The position numbers were made by a program, and so were the translations under genes. This document shows positions 15,901 to 30,900 of a stretch of 64,000 bases of DNA, one piece after another; within the stretch, counting starts at the first letter, position 1; each line of letters opens with the position of its first letter. The notes beneath the pieces were generated by a model. It was not told the DNA's origin. It saw only the letters and a program-made list of their open reading frames with translations, and made no database searches. Source of the DNA: Lycorma delicatula (lineage: Eukaryota; Arthropoda; Insecta; Hemiptera; Fulgoridae); NCBI RefSeq assembly GCF_047948215.1, contig NC_134463.1, positions 53,069,201 through 53,133,200 on the forward strand, in the 5' to 3' direction.

Positions 15901-18900
15901 GCCAACGAAGAAGATATACACAACTTAAGGTAATAATTTATTTTTTAATTTGTTTTTTATTAATTTATTTTTTTGTAATTTTACTACAAGTTTTTCTTTT
16001 CTTGGCTATAATGTATAATTAGTCTCTAATCATGTTAATTTATAATAGTGTTTAGTATGTTAGTTTACATTTTCTTTAGTTGCAAGCTATCAATATTGTA
16101 TTTAGAATTTTAGTTTTATACTACAAATATTTATGAACCCCTATTTCTTTTCTTCGTGTTTCTATTTGATAAATTAGTAATTATGTGAAGGAGTTACTCT
16201 GATTTTGTAATTCATAATTTTTCTAAGATATAATTCAGTAGCAGTACAGACTTTCTGCAAATAACTCTTTGGTCAATTAGACCTTTTCTGAGCTTCTGGG
16301 TTTTATACAGCAGCTGATGTAAGGTTGAAACCAGCCAAAAGGCTGGCAACTAGCAGAAATATGTCCTCTATTATTTCTTTTGTTACAAACATTGTTTGTT
16401 GATTGATACTTCTAGGATCTGTCTTACAAGAAAAATGTTAAGTACACCAGTTGCATATTCATCATTTTCTTAAAAGCATTATGAATTCCTTAAATTTTAC
16501 TTAAACTGCTACAGTTGTTATAATTATTTTAATTTTTTTTTTTGTAAAATAATAAAATGAAAATTTTATTTTAAATGGTTGATGAAAAATTGGAAAACCA
16601 TTTTTTTTTTTTTTTTTTTTTTAATTTACTTAAAATTTAAACCCAGATGGCTATTTGATTGTTAAACAGTCATCAATTTGAGATATTAAGGAATCAGTAT
16701 GAAAAAAAATTGAATTGAAGAAATAATACATTAATAGTTAATTTTATCTTTTTCACTGATTATTTATTTTTTGTATCAACTCGTTTTTATATACTAAAGT
16801 TCTTTATACTAATTATTTTAGTCAAAATGGTCATATAGTTTTAGATTTAATGTAAACTTTTTTGTGAACAGTTTTAACTATTTTCTTGTTTACCAATTTT
16901 TTCAGTAAAATTGTAAAACCTTAAATAAAATGTTTTAAATAATTATTATCCAGTAGAACCCCTGTTAGTTTGATTGGGATCAATAGGTAGTTTATTAAAT
17001 GAAAAAGTCAGTAAAGAGAGAGGGTTATTTCCTAAGAATAACACACGCAGTAAGTAATTTTTTTTGCATAATTTAATTTCATCAGATAAAATTTTACGTA
17101 TAAATCTAACCTAATTAATAACCAACAAAGGATATTGTATAATTAAGTAAATATTTGAACTAATTTTTCTTACCAATTTATTTCAAATTCATTTAAACAT
17201 TTTCTTTTACACAAACAATATCACTCTGCCCTTGAATTTTTAAATAACATTAATTAAAAATTTTTTTTTTAAATCTGATTTTTCTGGAACCCATTCAACA
17301 TTTGCATAAATATGTTCAGAACAATTTTCAATAGCGCCTTCTCAATTGTGAATTATTTTGAAGTATAATTTTCTTAACATTTGGCACTGTTGGCATTGTA
17401 CAATTTATATAAAAATAGAGTATCCACTTACCATCAATTGTGAGTATTGATTATCTAAGCACTTTCGTATTATTCCTCCATCATCAGGGATTATTGATTA
17501 ATTATGAATTTTATATTTGTGCATATAAATTTTTATAAATAGGAGTTAGAATTACGTATTTTGAATTATAAATTTCATAACAGTTGTAAACATCTTACTG
17601 ACAAGACATTTTTCTTTTAACTATTTTAACCATTGATAACAGTGATATTACAACTGCCTTTTACTATAATAATGTAATTTTTAGATTTTATATTTTATTT
17701 ATATCATTTCTGTAATATTCTACTAGTATTTTTTCTGATACTTGCTAATTTTTGAAGCTGAAATTTCATCCTACACTTTGGTTATATTATTATAAGCAGT
17801 GTTTAAATTTCTTGACATAAAAAAGTATAATAATTGATTAAATTATCATGCTACTATAACTTAATTATTGTTTGTAGTAATGTAAATAATCATCCATTAT
17901 ATTTGAAGGATTATGTTATTGCATCAGTTAACCCAGGGATCGGTTGAATTGGAATCAGTTTAGAGGGATAACTGTAATTATCTCAAATTAAAAAAATAAA
18001 ATGACCTCTAAATTATTAAATCCATAAAAATAAGAAAAATATTTTTGTTTTTATATAATTCATCTTTGAATTGCTGTATTCTGAAAATTTTGTATTACAT
18101 GGAAATCTGTACAATATAATAAAAACTGATTTTTTTTTCTCTTACTTATTTCATGTTGAATAAAACAACCAAATTACTTCTGAGCTTGAAGAATAAAATA
18201 CAGTGACTTGTTCCACAAATTACAAATTTAATCTTATTTTTTTAAATTTATCTTTTGATCTGCATTATCTTTGAATACAACAGCTATTTCAAATATGTCA
18301 AAATGTTTATTTTTTAATTTTATTTTTTATGTTGTTTTAACTTTCCCTGTTGTTGTTATACTAGTTTATTATTACTGTTAGTGCTATGTAACCTTCAAAT
18401 GTCAATCTCACATAAACTCTGTAACCAGTTACAAATTATTTAGATTCTGCCTGCAACATTTAAATTAGATGATGAATCAGTGAATAGCAATATTTATAGG
18501 CTATTAATTATATATTTCAAAAATAACTTACTACTTTAGAAATACAAATTTTTATATGGATATTAATTATCATTCTAGGAGGAAATGAAGAGAAGAGCTG
18601 AAATGGCTAGAGAACGTGCTAAAGTAAAAGCTCAAAAGGAAGAACAAGAAAAAGCAAATCGTACAATTGCAGTTGCCGGAGTAAATCATTTAGATATTCC
18701 AGCTGAATTAGCTTTCATCTTTAATAAAATTGAAGGTACATAATATAAAACTTTTAATTTTTTACTATTTAAATTTTAATATTTCTTTGTGCCTTTTCTT
18801 CATGATCATTACTAAGTTCACTCAGTGTAATCACTGTTACAGATCATCTACCACTGTTTAATACAATTCATAACCAGATCCTTGTTAAGTCCTTTAATCG

Positions 18901-21900
18901 TTAAATTCTCATACATAGTAAAATTATAAAATAACATTAAAGGTTAGGTTTTTAAGTAATACTTTTATTTCCTACTTGAGAATTAGTTATACATTTGAAG
19001 TACTTAGTTTTATTTATTTTTATCTTGCTATTAAAAAGGAATGTTTTAGATTTCTATCAGTAATTTTTTTTATTTCTACATAAATAATTAGAATAAAAAT
19101 TATTCTATTATTAATATTATGTAAAATATTGCTTCACAAAAAAATTGGTTTCAAGTTAAATGAGGAAAAACTGAAATCAGTGAAATTGTTAGTATGACTG
19201 ATTTAATCAGACGTATGTAGCAAAGCTGGGAGACATACAACCACATCTGCATCCACTTTCCTTCTTTATACACTGTAGATAAAGTTGCTTTCAGGTGAGG
19301 CACTTGCCAGTTAACAAGTGCCTCACTAATTAAGCATAATTAAATTCTAGCTCCCAAGTTATCACCTTAAGATAACCCTCCTTTTTAAACTGCCTTCATT
19401 TATTACTGCACTAATTTTAATTGCAATTTAGTTCAAATACTGTATTTAAATACAAGTGTTTAAATAATATATTGTATTTAAATGCAGTTACATTTTATAA
19501 ATCATTATAAGATGTTTACAGTCATAATAATGATTGATTTTGCTCTAGTGACCAAAACTAGATTAATTATAAGTTTTTTCCATATTTATCATAAGGTGTA
19601 ACAAGACTGATTAAAACATTTTGTACTCAAGACATCCCATTCACGTCATCAGTGTTACCATCCGCATAATGAATGGCATCAATGTTTGACTGGTTATTAG
19701 TGTTTGTGTAATATCATGGGAGATTATTCAACCAAGCCATAAAATAAGGAGGAATCCATTATCAGAATTAAGAAAAATACTAAACATATACAACAGTTAG
19801 CATTGTATTCTTTTTTTTCTAATTTTCAGGGTTTTAATACAAATGATTAATATTATCATCTTCTATTTTTATTATTTTAATATTAGTATTACTTTTGTGT
19901 ATTTCTTATTACCAATTTATTTTCATATCATATGAACTGAATTCTGTACAACAATGACACCTTAAAGGAAAGATCTTGTTGCTTTGTTTTGTATGATTCA
20001 TGTAATTAAATTTATAGTAAATTAACATGTGAAATTGATTTATATAAATTTTAATATCCTTTAATTACTATACATATAAAAAGAGCAAATATTGAAATAA
20101 ATTCAAGAAGAGAAAACTTTCATAAATGTCAAAAAATAAATTACTTAGAACCAATGAACATCTATGGTCATTCCCATTGCTAAGCAATTATCATTATCAG
20201 TAAATACTAATTAATTAATCCAAAAGAAAAAAGAAAGAAAGAAAAAGAAAAAAATAACAGAATAATCATAATTATTAATTAAACTATTCTTACAAAATAC
20301 TTCAAAAAGGAAATTTCTATAATTTATTATTATTTATGTCTTTTTAAAAAGTAAAAGTGGATTATCATCATAAAACTATATAGTATCCGTATAGTATCTA
20401 TAGTACCTAGTATCTATCTATAGTATATAGTATCTATAGAATCTATATAGTATCTGTATAGTATAGTAACTTATAGTATATAGTATGTATAGTACTGTGT
20501 AGTATTTAGTATCTAAATCTTCCCAGTTAATTTTAGTTTACAGTTTCTTTGCTTTATAAATCGAAAGTATCACAATTATAATAATTGTTATATAATTATA
20601 ATTATTGTTTATAGTCAATTACTAGGGATGGATGAAGCAGGAGCGATACAAAATGCCATATAGTCAGGCGAAATGAGCCTTCAGTCAGAAATATAATTTG
20701 TATTCATCAAAAATTAATCTAAACATCAGGAAAACATTTTTTGAAAATATATGTTTGGAGCATAGTTTTGTATGGAAGTGAAACTTGAGATGATTGGAGT
20801 ACCTAAGAAGAAAAGATTTGAAGCTTTTGAAATGTGGTTCTATAGGAGAATTTAAAAAATTAGATGGGTGGATAAATTGACAAATGAAGAGGTGTTGTAT
20901 AAAGTGACAAATTGATGAAGAAAGAAGCATTTGGAAAAATATAGTTAAAAGAAGAGACAGACTTATAGGCCGTATATTAAGGCATCCTGAAATAGTTGCT
21001 TTAATATTGGAGGGACAGGTAGAAGGGAAAAATTGTGCAGACAGGCAATGTCTGTGATATGTAAAACAAATTGTTAGGGTTGTAGAATGTAGGGGGTATA
21101 ACAACATGAAATGACTACCACTAGATAGGGAATCTTGGGGAGCTGCATAAATAAGTCAAATGACTGAAGACAAAAAAAAAAGTTTATAAATACGGGTAAA
21201 AAAATAATCATTTTTATAGTCATTCCTCAGCATTGTTCATTTATTTAATTATTATTTAATCACTGTTCACTTTTCCTTTTAGTTTTATTAAGTGGTTGGG
21301 TTTTTACAAACTTTTTTAATACCTAATGATTAACAATACTAGATACTAATGTAATAATTCAGTTTGATAATACTTTAATAATCAAAATGTTCATCTAGTC
21401 AAATGGCCAAAGCTTTTGAAGTATTTTCTATTTACAATCCCTTTGTCTAATTAAAAGAAATGCCTACACAAGTATGAATTACTTTGCAGTATATAACTTA
21501 AACATACTGAAATGATGGAATGAATATATGGTGTTATAAAATAACATCTGCTGTCTGTTACAAAAAAAATTTAAGAGATATCATTAACCTCTGAGACCAT
21601 TTTCTGTTTAAATGAAAGAAATCATAATTTATCTAAGAATGGAACAACTGTAATTATTAATAAAAATCTAAATAATATAAATAAAAGGAAAAATAAAAAT
21701 TTCTCTTATTACATTTATCATCAGTTATCTGATTTATTTATTTTAAACGTTGTCCACCCCTTTGTTTTTATATTTCTCATATCCTCTTTAAAATCCCTTT
21801 GATGATCAAATTTTCTGAAATTCTCTAGATACCCAATTACATTCAGCAACAATATTAATTCTTTATAAAAATGTTTGCCTTTATAATTTTGTTTAATTTA

Positions 21901-24900
21901 TTTTGAAATATCAACGTCATAATTTTCAGTAAAACTGTTAAAAAAATATTTTGAAAATAAAAGCTCTATATATAAAATCATAAACCATGAATTTAGTATT
22001 AAATATCATTTTAATTTTTTTCCCATTTTCTAGAATGGCAACCAGTTCATAATGAACGACAATTGGTTAAAGTAGTTGGATCAGTTGTTGAGAAACCTGA
22101 ACCTGTAGCCTCATTACCATCTGATATAGATCAGCATGCATTTTCAAAATTCACAAACATCTACTTTAAGGTATTACAACAAATTTTTTAATAGTTTTAT
22201 TAAAATAGTTATTGTTCAAATAATTTATTTGCATGTACAATTAGATTTATTGTCTCAAATATATATATATATAGAAATGAGATTTTTTTAAAGTTTTTTT
22301 TTTTTACAATCTGATGTGTATTATTATTTTAGTTCTATTACATAAATATTTTCTCTTTCAGTCTCATGTGTGGGGTATGAAAAGAGAACCAATAAAAACT
22401 CCATTCTTAAATAAAGCAAAGGATTCTGATTTCACAGATTCGTTAGCATTATTTAAACTCATTCTAAGATTTATGAATGATGATTCTCTTGGAGGAAAGA
22501 AAGAGCAAGTTTTGGGAGATTATATTGCATACAAGGTAAGAAAGCACAATTTTTTATTATTATTTGTTTATTTCTGTTTTAATAACACAATTAATTAATT
22601 GTAAAAATGGATCTGCTACAAAAATCTCATCTAAATAAAATATAAATTGATGCAATAAACCAAACCCATGCATTCATTTCAGAAGTCTGGAAATCTTAAA
22701 AGGACTTCTAAAAAAACAAATTGACAAAATTATGCTTGTATAGATGTATAGATTTTATAGATGTAGTAAAAATTATGTCGGAAAATTAAAATCTTGTCTC
22801 AAGTTTATAATTTTAAAATAAAAAATGCACACTAGCCTTTTACAACACAATAAATAAATGTTTAATTAAAATCTACTTTTATTTTATGAATGTTTTTTAA
22901 TGATTTTCTTTATATAAATTTATTTCAAGAGTTGAAATAAGAGTATTTTATGTAATTTCTCTTAATAAATTTAATAATTTTGTTTTTTCTTTTTTATAGG
23001 GTATATCAAATGAAAAATTGAGGGATGAAATTTTATGTCAGCTAGTTAATCAAACATGGAGAAATGATATCGCAGCAAATTGTGAACGTGGTTGGCTTTT
23101 GATGGCTAATTGCCTTTCAGTTTTCCCACCATCTTCACATCTATATAAATTTCTTTTGAAGTAAGGGACAAATTTTATAAAATTTAATAATATTAAGTAA
23201 GAATGAATTTATTTAAATTATAGAATTTAATATTTAAACAATTTATTTTTTTTATAATTACATTTTATTTATATTATTTATAAGTTTTTTAAGCTATTTA
23301 ATTATTTTGGCTTTTAGATATTAATTTCTTGGAAAAAAAAAATTCTATAATACTTTGATAAATTTCTATATAGTTTTGTTTAGTATAGGACTACTTTACA
23401 TGATTACTAATTTGTTAGGAACCATAATATTAAACTGCATGTTAATATGAGTAGCTTACACCCCCTTACAATCAATTGTTCTGCAAAACCTGAAAAATCC
23501 CAGCATGTTGAAATTAGAAAAAAATAATTAAGAATGTAATACCAATAATCAGTGACAGTGATTAATTTTTTTTTTTTTTTGCAAGATGATTACAAGCAAA
23601 TATTTTTTTTATATTTCAGATATGTCTCTGATCATGGCTACAATGGTTATAAAGCTATATGTCAGCAAAAATTACTTATGAGTCATAACCAGTGGCCAAG
23701 AACATATCCACCTAACCTCCTTGAATGGCGTGCCAATAGGAAAAGAGTAAACATGGCATTGCAATTACAATTTGCTGATGGTAAGCATTTTAAATATTTT
23801 CTTAATGGTAGCTAAATAATCAGTAAATTATTATTATTAAGAATAATAATAATTATAATTATTTCTTAATAATAATTTAGCTGTATTCAGGAAAGTAGAA
23901 AGACCAATTTTTTTAGATTTTTTTTTTTACTGATTTATATACTAATAGGTAATATCAGCTATAGCAATATATGTTTAGCACCTATATCTATAACGGAAAA
24001 GATTTATTTTAGGCTCAGTTCTTCATGCAGAAAATAATGACTACTTGATACAAGATATCTCCTTTCTCTAATCTATCATAAAGACCAAGCAGGCTTGAAT
24101 TTACAGTCATAATAAAATTGGTCAGAAAGAACCAAATATGTGGAAAGAATGCAAATGAATACAAAGAGTTCATTTAATTGTTTTGCATCAAGTAGACATT
24201 AACTTTTGCATGAAAAATTGGGTCTAAAAATTGATTTTCAAATGTTTTAGTCTTAGAGTAAGGGTGAAATATATATATATATATATATATACCTCTGATA
24301 TTTTTAGAGAACAAAGCCTCCATCTATACATTCTGCATCCTGTAAATTATTGCTAAAATTAAATGCTCCCTCACTGAGTTTTGGTGGTTCACCTTCATCA
24401 GAGGCATAATTTCAAATGAACATTAAAATACAGAATAACGTTTCTCTTTAATCAGATGTAGATTCAGTAGTCCAAAATAGATCAAGTGTCTTAAGTAATA
24501 TGTAATGTGATTTATCTTTATATTTATTTTTCCATCACATTTCCAAACCTATGTTTTTTTTTTTTATTTTATGTGTCATCATAGGAGGATAGATATGTTC
24601 AGCTTTTGTAGCTTTTTAATGATATCAACATATGTTGTAATAATTGTTGTGTTTGATCTAGCTGCATAAAATTATCTGCATTTTAAATCTTTATATAACT
24701 TTATTATCAAGGTTAATATATTTTATTAATCTGTGTTTAATAACACAGATTTTTTTTTATTTTGATTTTTTCTTGCAGTAAGATTTTTTAACGTTTACTT
24801 ACGTTTATTAATTATTTTATGATAGTGTGATATATTGTTTAGGTTTTGTGTCACCTAGACTATTAAGTACCACATACCACTTTTTTATGTAATGTGTATT

Positions 24901-27900
24901 AATTTTAGTAACATTTAATTATTAATTTGAAAATTATAACCATTTATTTTATTTTTTATTAAATAAAAGAAATTTATTACAGTTTATATTAATTCATATT
25001 CATAATTCTTTTACATAATATATGTGTATACAAGAAAATTTTTTCAATAGATCTCTCAAAATATTTTTCTATGTAGATTAAAAGATGTGCCTTCCAGAAA
25101 ATTTTTTTTCCTGCAATTTCAAGCAATTCTTGCTGTAAAACTGTTCACTTCTTTTGCTAACAATATCTCCAAAATAGTGTTCCTTTTCACTTGTCTCATT
25201 TAACCTTTGAAAACATGTCTTGTTTGTACAAAATACTTTTTTATACACTTTAAAAAAAAATAAAATAATATTAATTTTTCATTATTAATAACTTTAGTTA
25301 AATGGTGAGTCTGTGGTTGTTGCAATAAATAAAATAAAATATTCACGTAATACCAATATTTTATAAAGTATTAACACAAACATTTATATACATTATCAAT
25401 GATTATTCAGAAAAATACCTTAAGCTAACTAAACTTTAGTTATCGAAAGTTGGACAAGATTTACTGTGCTACAGTTCAAATTATTCATTAGTTGAGAAAA
25501 ATATTAGTAGAAAATACCCTCTACAAATACAAATGAACGAAGTAATCCTTTTGTTTCTAATTTACTTATTATTTACACTGGTATTCCAGTTTAACAACAC
25601 AATATTTTATTTAATAAATAATAATCTAAATATTAAATTAATAAAATAGAAATTTATTAAAGTAAAATATTTTTATTAATTCTTTTAATTAATTAGGTGA
25701 ATCAGTGACATGTAGTGTCGACTCTTGGACAAGATGTGAAACACTATGTGCAGCTGCTTTGACTGAACGAGGTGTAGCTGAATGTCATGGTTGGACAATA
25801 TCTTTAGAAGATCAAGGTGAAAGAAATGGCCTTGATTATATTATGGATGCGATATCTGAAATGGAATTACCACCTGGATTCCCTCTACAACAGCAACAAC
25901 CACCATTAATTTGTACTACTACAAAGGTACGCTTATATTTTCTATTTTAATATTGTTTAAATTACATATAACCACATAGAGAGAGAGGTAATTCACAAAT
26001 AAAAGTGGCTGTTAGCTTTAGATCTTACTACTTCATGTTTTGCTAATTTTAATGGGAACAGCAGTGTTACATGTGTAGTAGGAATTACAAATGATACTAA
26101 TTCACAGTTTCTTTTTTTTGTGAAAATGTAATGATGTTCATTGAAGAGCTTGTTCAGATGATAAACAAATTGTATCACTAAACTGTATTTCAACTGAAAT
26201 TCAATTGGCTTATCATGCTGACGTGGGGGAAGTATTTTCAGCCCTTTGATAGCTATAAGTAAATAGTGGTGTTCATGATGAAGAATGTTCGGGGAAGCCC
26301 TCAGTAATAACCCACCGGGTTGGTCTAGTGGTGAATGCATCTTCCTATTTAAGGCCCTCAGTAATCACCGAGGACTTGTTGAAATGCATCGATGATGAAA
26401 TCAGAAAAGATCGTCGCTCAATGATTTCCAACCTGGCCCTTCGTTTTCCTGATTTTCAAGGTCGTATTGTTCATGACCATTTAGGCTTCAGAAAGGTTTG
26501 TGCAACTTGGGTGCCACAAGTCTTAATGGAACGTCACAAAAAATTCCAAATGGGATCTGCTTTAGAATTTTTGATGCACTACACAGAAAAAAGTAATGAG
26601 TTCCATAATTCAATTGTAACGGCGATGAAACATGGATTTCGTATTACACACCAGAGAGAAAATGAGTCAAATGAAAGGCGTCATTTTCAATCATCAACCA
26701 GACCAGCAAAGGTCACAACCATTTGGACGCAACCATTTGGCCACAGCCTTTTGAGATCAGTTTAGCTACTGCTGATTGATTTCATGCCACATGGAACAAC
26801 TATAAATGAAGAAGCCTACTGCGAAACTATATAAGTTACAGCGCACCATTCAAAATTGGCAACGTGGACGACTGATTGACGGTGTCGTCCTGCTGTACGA
26901 CGTTGCAGGTCCAACACATGATTTACTGAGAAAATTTGGTTGGGAAATTTATGATCATTCACCATATAGTCTAGACTTAGCTTCTTCTGATTACCATTTG
27001 GTTGGGAAATTTAATTTGTTTGAGAAGAATTTTAGAGTGGTAAGCAATTTGCAGGTGATGGTGAACTTAAAAATGCTGTTAATCAGTGGCTAAATGGACT
27101 GGCGGCAGAAAAATACGATGAATGCAGAAGAATATTGAAGCTGGTGTAACGCTATGATAAATCTCTTAATTCATGTGGCAATTATGTAGAGAAGTAGTAT
27201 AAGAAATAAAAGTAGTAATTTAAGAGAAATAAAAAAATATTTATATAAAGTTTTCAAAATAAATTCTTTTGCAATGAAACAGTCTATACTTTAAAGATAA
27301 CCTCTCGTAGTTATGGTACTAACAAATATATTTTTAGAAAAGCTTATATTTAATTTATTTCATTTTGTAAATTTATTTTCTGGATTAGTTAACAAACAAA
27401 AATTGCTGTTGGAGGATTTTTTTTTTTTTTGGCACTTGCTGCTGTCTGTCTATTGAACTTCATACTTATGAATTCAATTGCCAATCACATTTATACTCTT
27501 TCTTCAATGAAATAATGCATTATATACACTGCTTCAACTCATCAGGGAAAAATATTTATTTATTTTTATATTATTTATTATTCACTTTAAAATTTGTTTA
27601 ACTTTGAAATTTGAAAGCAATCGTTGAAAATCATATATTTCTTCAATTTGACCATTAAATTTTTACTGTATAATTATAATATTGTTATCAACATGGAATG
27701 ATATGTGTATATAATGTTTAATTAAAGTAATGCAATTTTAATAGTGTATGTTATTGGAATTTTAAAGGATGTTTTTGGAAATAAGAGCCATAATATAATT
27801 TTTATGAATGAATTTTGAATTTATTAAATATGTTATTAAATAAATTACTAAATGACAGTAATTGCATCATGAGTTTTATGTGTTTTTCATAAATATGTGA

Positions 27901-30900
27901 TTTTTTTATTATTTTGTTTTTATTAAAATAAAATGTGATGGAAAATTTATACAATAAATATCAATGCTTCTTTTCAGGTACTACCAGAACCTCAGCCTGC
28001 AGCAAGAAGACCTACAGTGCCACCACCTCAACCTCCTCAACAGACCAGTCCTGTGGTAAATTTAGAAATCAAATTTTGTATTTATATTACTAGATTATCA
28101 TTAAATTTTTCAAAAGAGGCATCTCATGAGGTAAACCATGTTCTTAATGATTTAACCTCTAAGGAAATCAAATAAAACATATGTAAACACAACAACAACA
28201 AAAATTATTGTGAAATATCATTTAGATCCTAAACCATTAAGGTAGATATACTCATGTCAATTTACATGAAACAAGAACTTATTATTAGGAAAGAAAAAAC
28301 AATTAAATCACTGTAAATAAAAATGCAATTTTATAAATTGAATTCCACAACTGACATTTGTTGTACAGTTCTGAACATATGAATCAGAAAATTCTTTATA
28401 GAAAGGAATATATATGTGAACAAAGCAGAATATTACGAGTTTAAATCTGTTTAGAGTTTTTATTTTTTATAACTGTAATTGTATAAATTTTTTAACACTT
28501 AACTGGTTTATGCTAGCTTTTCTGATCTTTATTGCCAGGATGAAAAGAAGAAAAATAAACCGTACCAAAATTTATAAATTAATTTTTTTTAAATAAAAAT
28601 TTAAGTATATTATATTTTTTAAAAGTATAAGTAAAAAGTAATAATTGTAATGTTGATGAAAAAATTCCAATTGCTCCGATATTAAACCAAATTCCTGTTT
28701 TTTCATGATATTCTATTCAGCATTTTACTCAATAATATAAGTTACTTAATTTCATAAATAACTTGAGCAGTAATTAGTATGTATTAAAAGTGTAATGTAA
28801 TATTAACTAGTATCAGGATATAGATTGTGGATCTACATCCATGATCTGTGACTGCAACTGTACAAAACTACATTTTATTTACATTCATACTTTTTCATTT
28901 TCATTCATCCTCTGAAGTAATACTTTATGGTGGTTCTGGAGGCTGAACAGAAAGATAAGGGTATCAGCATCTTGTCTCTTTATCTATGAACAACTGAAAT
29001 TTGTCCATATGTGTATGGACACATCTTTTAGTAGAAAAGTTTTCATGTTATTCATTTGTTTAGAATCTGTTAACATTTCAACTAAGCCTTCTCAACATTT
29101 TGGTAGAATATAATTTTCAAATATCATTGTTATTTATTTGTTCACAAATTATATTTATTTCAATATTAGAATTCTCCACGATGAAAATAAAATTTTTTTT
29201 TTGAGATGGCGTCCCACCACCCCACCCCAGTCAATAGTACCCCTTACCTCAAACATATTAAATTTTTATTAAAAATGTGTGTTATTAAGATACTATGTAA
29301 ACAATGAAAATTATACATTTTATTTTCGTTATAATAATCATAAAATGTATTAATTGGTATTATAAAGAAAATTATTTAGTTTATAAACTCTATCAAAAAT
29401 GGAACAGAAGGCTATTATTTTGATGATTAAAAAATCACTGCTATCCCCTTTAATTATCTAATATTTACTTTAATCTCAATTTAAGGACATTAATTCTAAG
29501 TCTGCAGTTGTGCCATTGTGTTAGTATCAAAGTTCTTAGTTGAAAACAAGTAATATCTTACTTAAAAACTGATCTCAAATAAATTTGTTGAATACCGATG
29601 AAACTCTTAAGCGAACTCTTGAAACAACACCTCCACCATGTTGAATGCAAGGAAAAAGTTGAAATTAGCGTGACACATCATTTTATTGAGGTTTTCTCCT
29701 CTAACTAGACCAAATAATAAATTTTCCATATCCATTAGCAATTGAAATAAATAAATTCATCATCATAGATGAATTTATTTTAACAAATTTTAACAAAGTG
29801 AAAGGAGACTTTGTATTTCTTTCTATTATTTTTATGTATAATAAATTTCTTTAAATAATCCATTTCAAAACAATATACATTACCACTACTACCAATGAAA
29901 AGGTAACACTAAAATTTTAAATAAAAATTAGGGAAACAAGGTAAATGTAGATGTGTTATATGATAATTATTTATAGGCTGTATATGAAATTCAGCTTTAC
30001 TGTTATTTATAGAAATAAGATATTAAACATAATTTATTTATTTCTCGTAAATTTAAATTATCAATTATTGGTTATGATTTCTTTATATTATAACCTTTTT
30101 GACGTGCAGAAGAGCTTCTACTTTAAACTACATTGTAATGGAACCCAGCTTTATTAATATAGTGACTCATTTTCTTACTTTAAATCAATTTTGACTTATA
30201 GAACTAATAGAACAAAAAAAAAATTTTTTTTGTCATCCATTTTAGTGAATAATAACTTCAAATTTTTGAGTTCCTACACTCAATTTTTAATTAATCAGTT
30301 ATGATAAAAAGTACATTGTGGGTGATATTTTTAAAAATATAATTAACTACTTCGAAGATAAATTCTTTACTGTAATATTAATTGATTTATATGTCCTTAA
30401 TCAGTTACTAAATATAAACATAATTTTTTCATAAGTATAGACAAAAGCTAATTTATAGATTGTAAGATGTGATTTAACAGTTAATTTTATTGCCCCACCT
30501 ATTATGTAGATCAATCTCTGCTGTTATTCACACTATCTTACACTGGATTGTTTTTTAAGAGATAATTTTATATCATTAAAAGGAAATTGATGTTAAAAAG
30601 AGATGCCGACAAATAATTCTGTACTACTCAATAATATATTCCAATTCTTTACATATTAAATTTAATATGTACAATGTGATACTAGAAAAAACAAAAATTG
30701 TTGAAGAGGGCAGATCATTGAGAATATATGTACATATATAGGGAAGATGATTACTTCACTATATAATAATTACACTAACTAGTCAGTCAGGTAATTATTC
30801 TAATAATCATTCATCCAGTCATTTATAATTTTTGTTTGAATTATTTCAGGCAAACCAGATGAAAGTAAGATCTGTTTCTCGTGATCATACAACTGAGATG

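Larger units (their letters stand above)
18736..22033. other. Intron k (3.3 kb)
   Basis: Contains the hairpin at 19295, a purine tract (20221-20257), the TATAGTATC repeat (20375-20512) and the LINE 3' fragment (20640-21182). Nothing recognisable at 18740-19290, 19330-20220 or 21190-22030. Confidence 0.55.
25927..27977. other. Intron p (2.1 kb)
   Basis: About two thirds of it is the mariner at 25979-27307. The remaining 27310-27970 is AT-rich with nothing recognised. The acceptor is TTTTCAG at 27971-27977. Confidence 0.6.

Noticed and set aside
20685..21107. 140-codon open frame on the minus strand
   Set aside because: It lies antisense to the decayed LINE 3' end, which has recognisable family landmarks on the + strand; the minus frame has none.
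26309..26353. Functional tRNA gene
   Set aside because: Only the A-box half is present; no acceptor stem or anticodon arm. It is a SINE head.
26328..27093. Two open frames that could be taken as host genes
   Set aside because: They are frame fragments of the mariner transposase; blocks before and after in other frames complete the mariner pattern.
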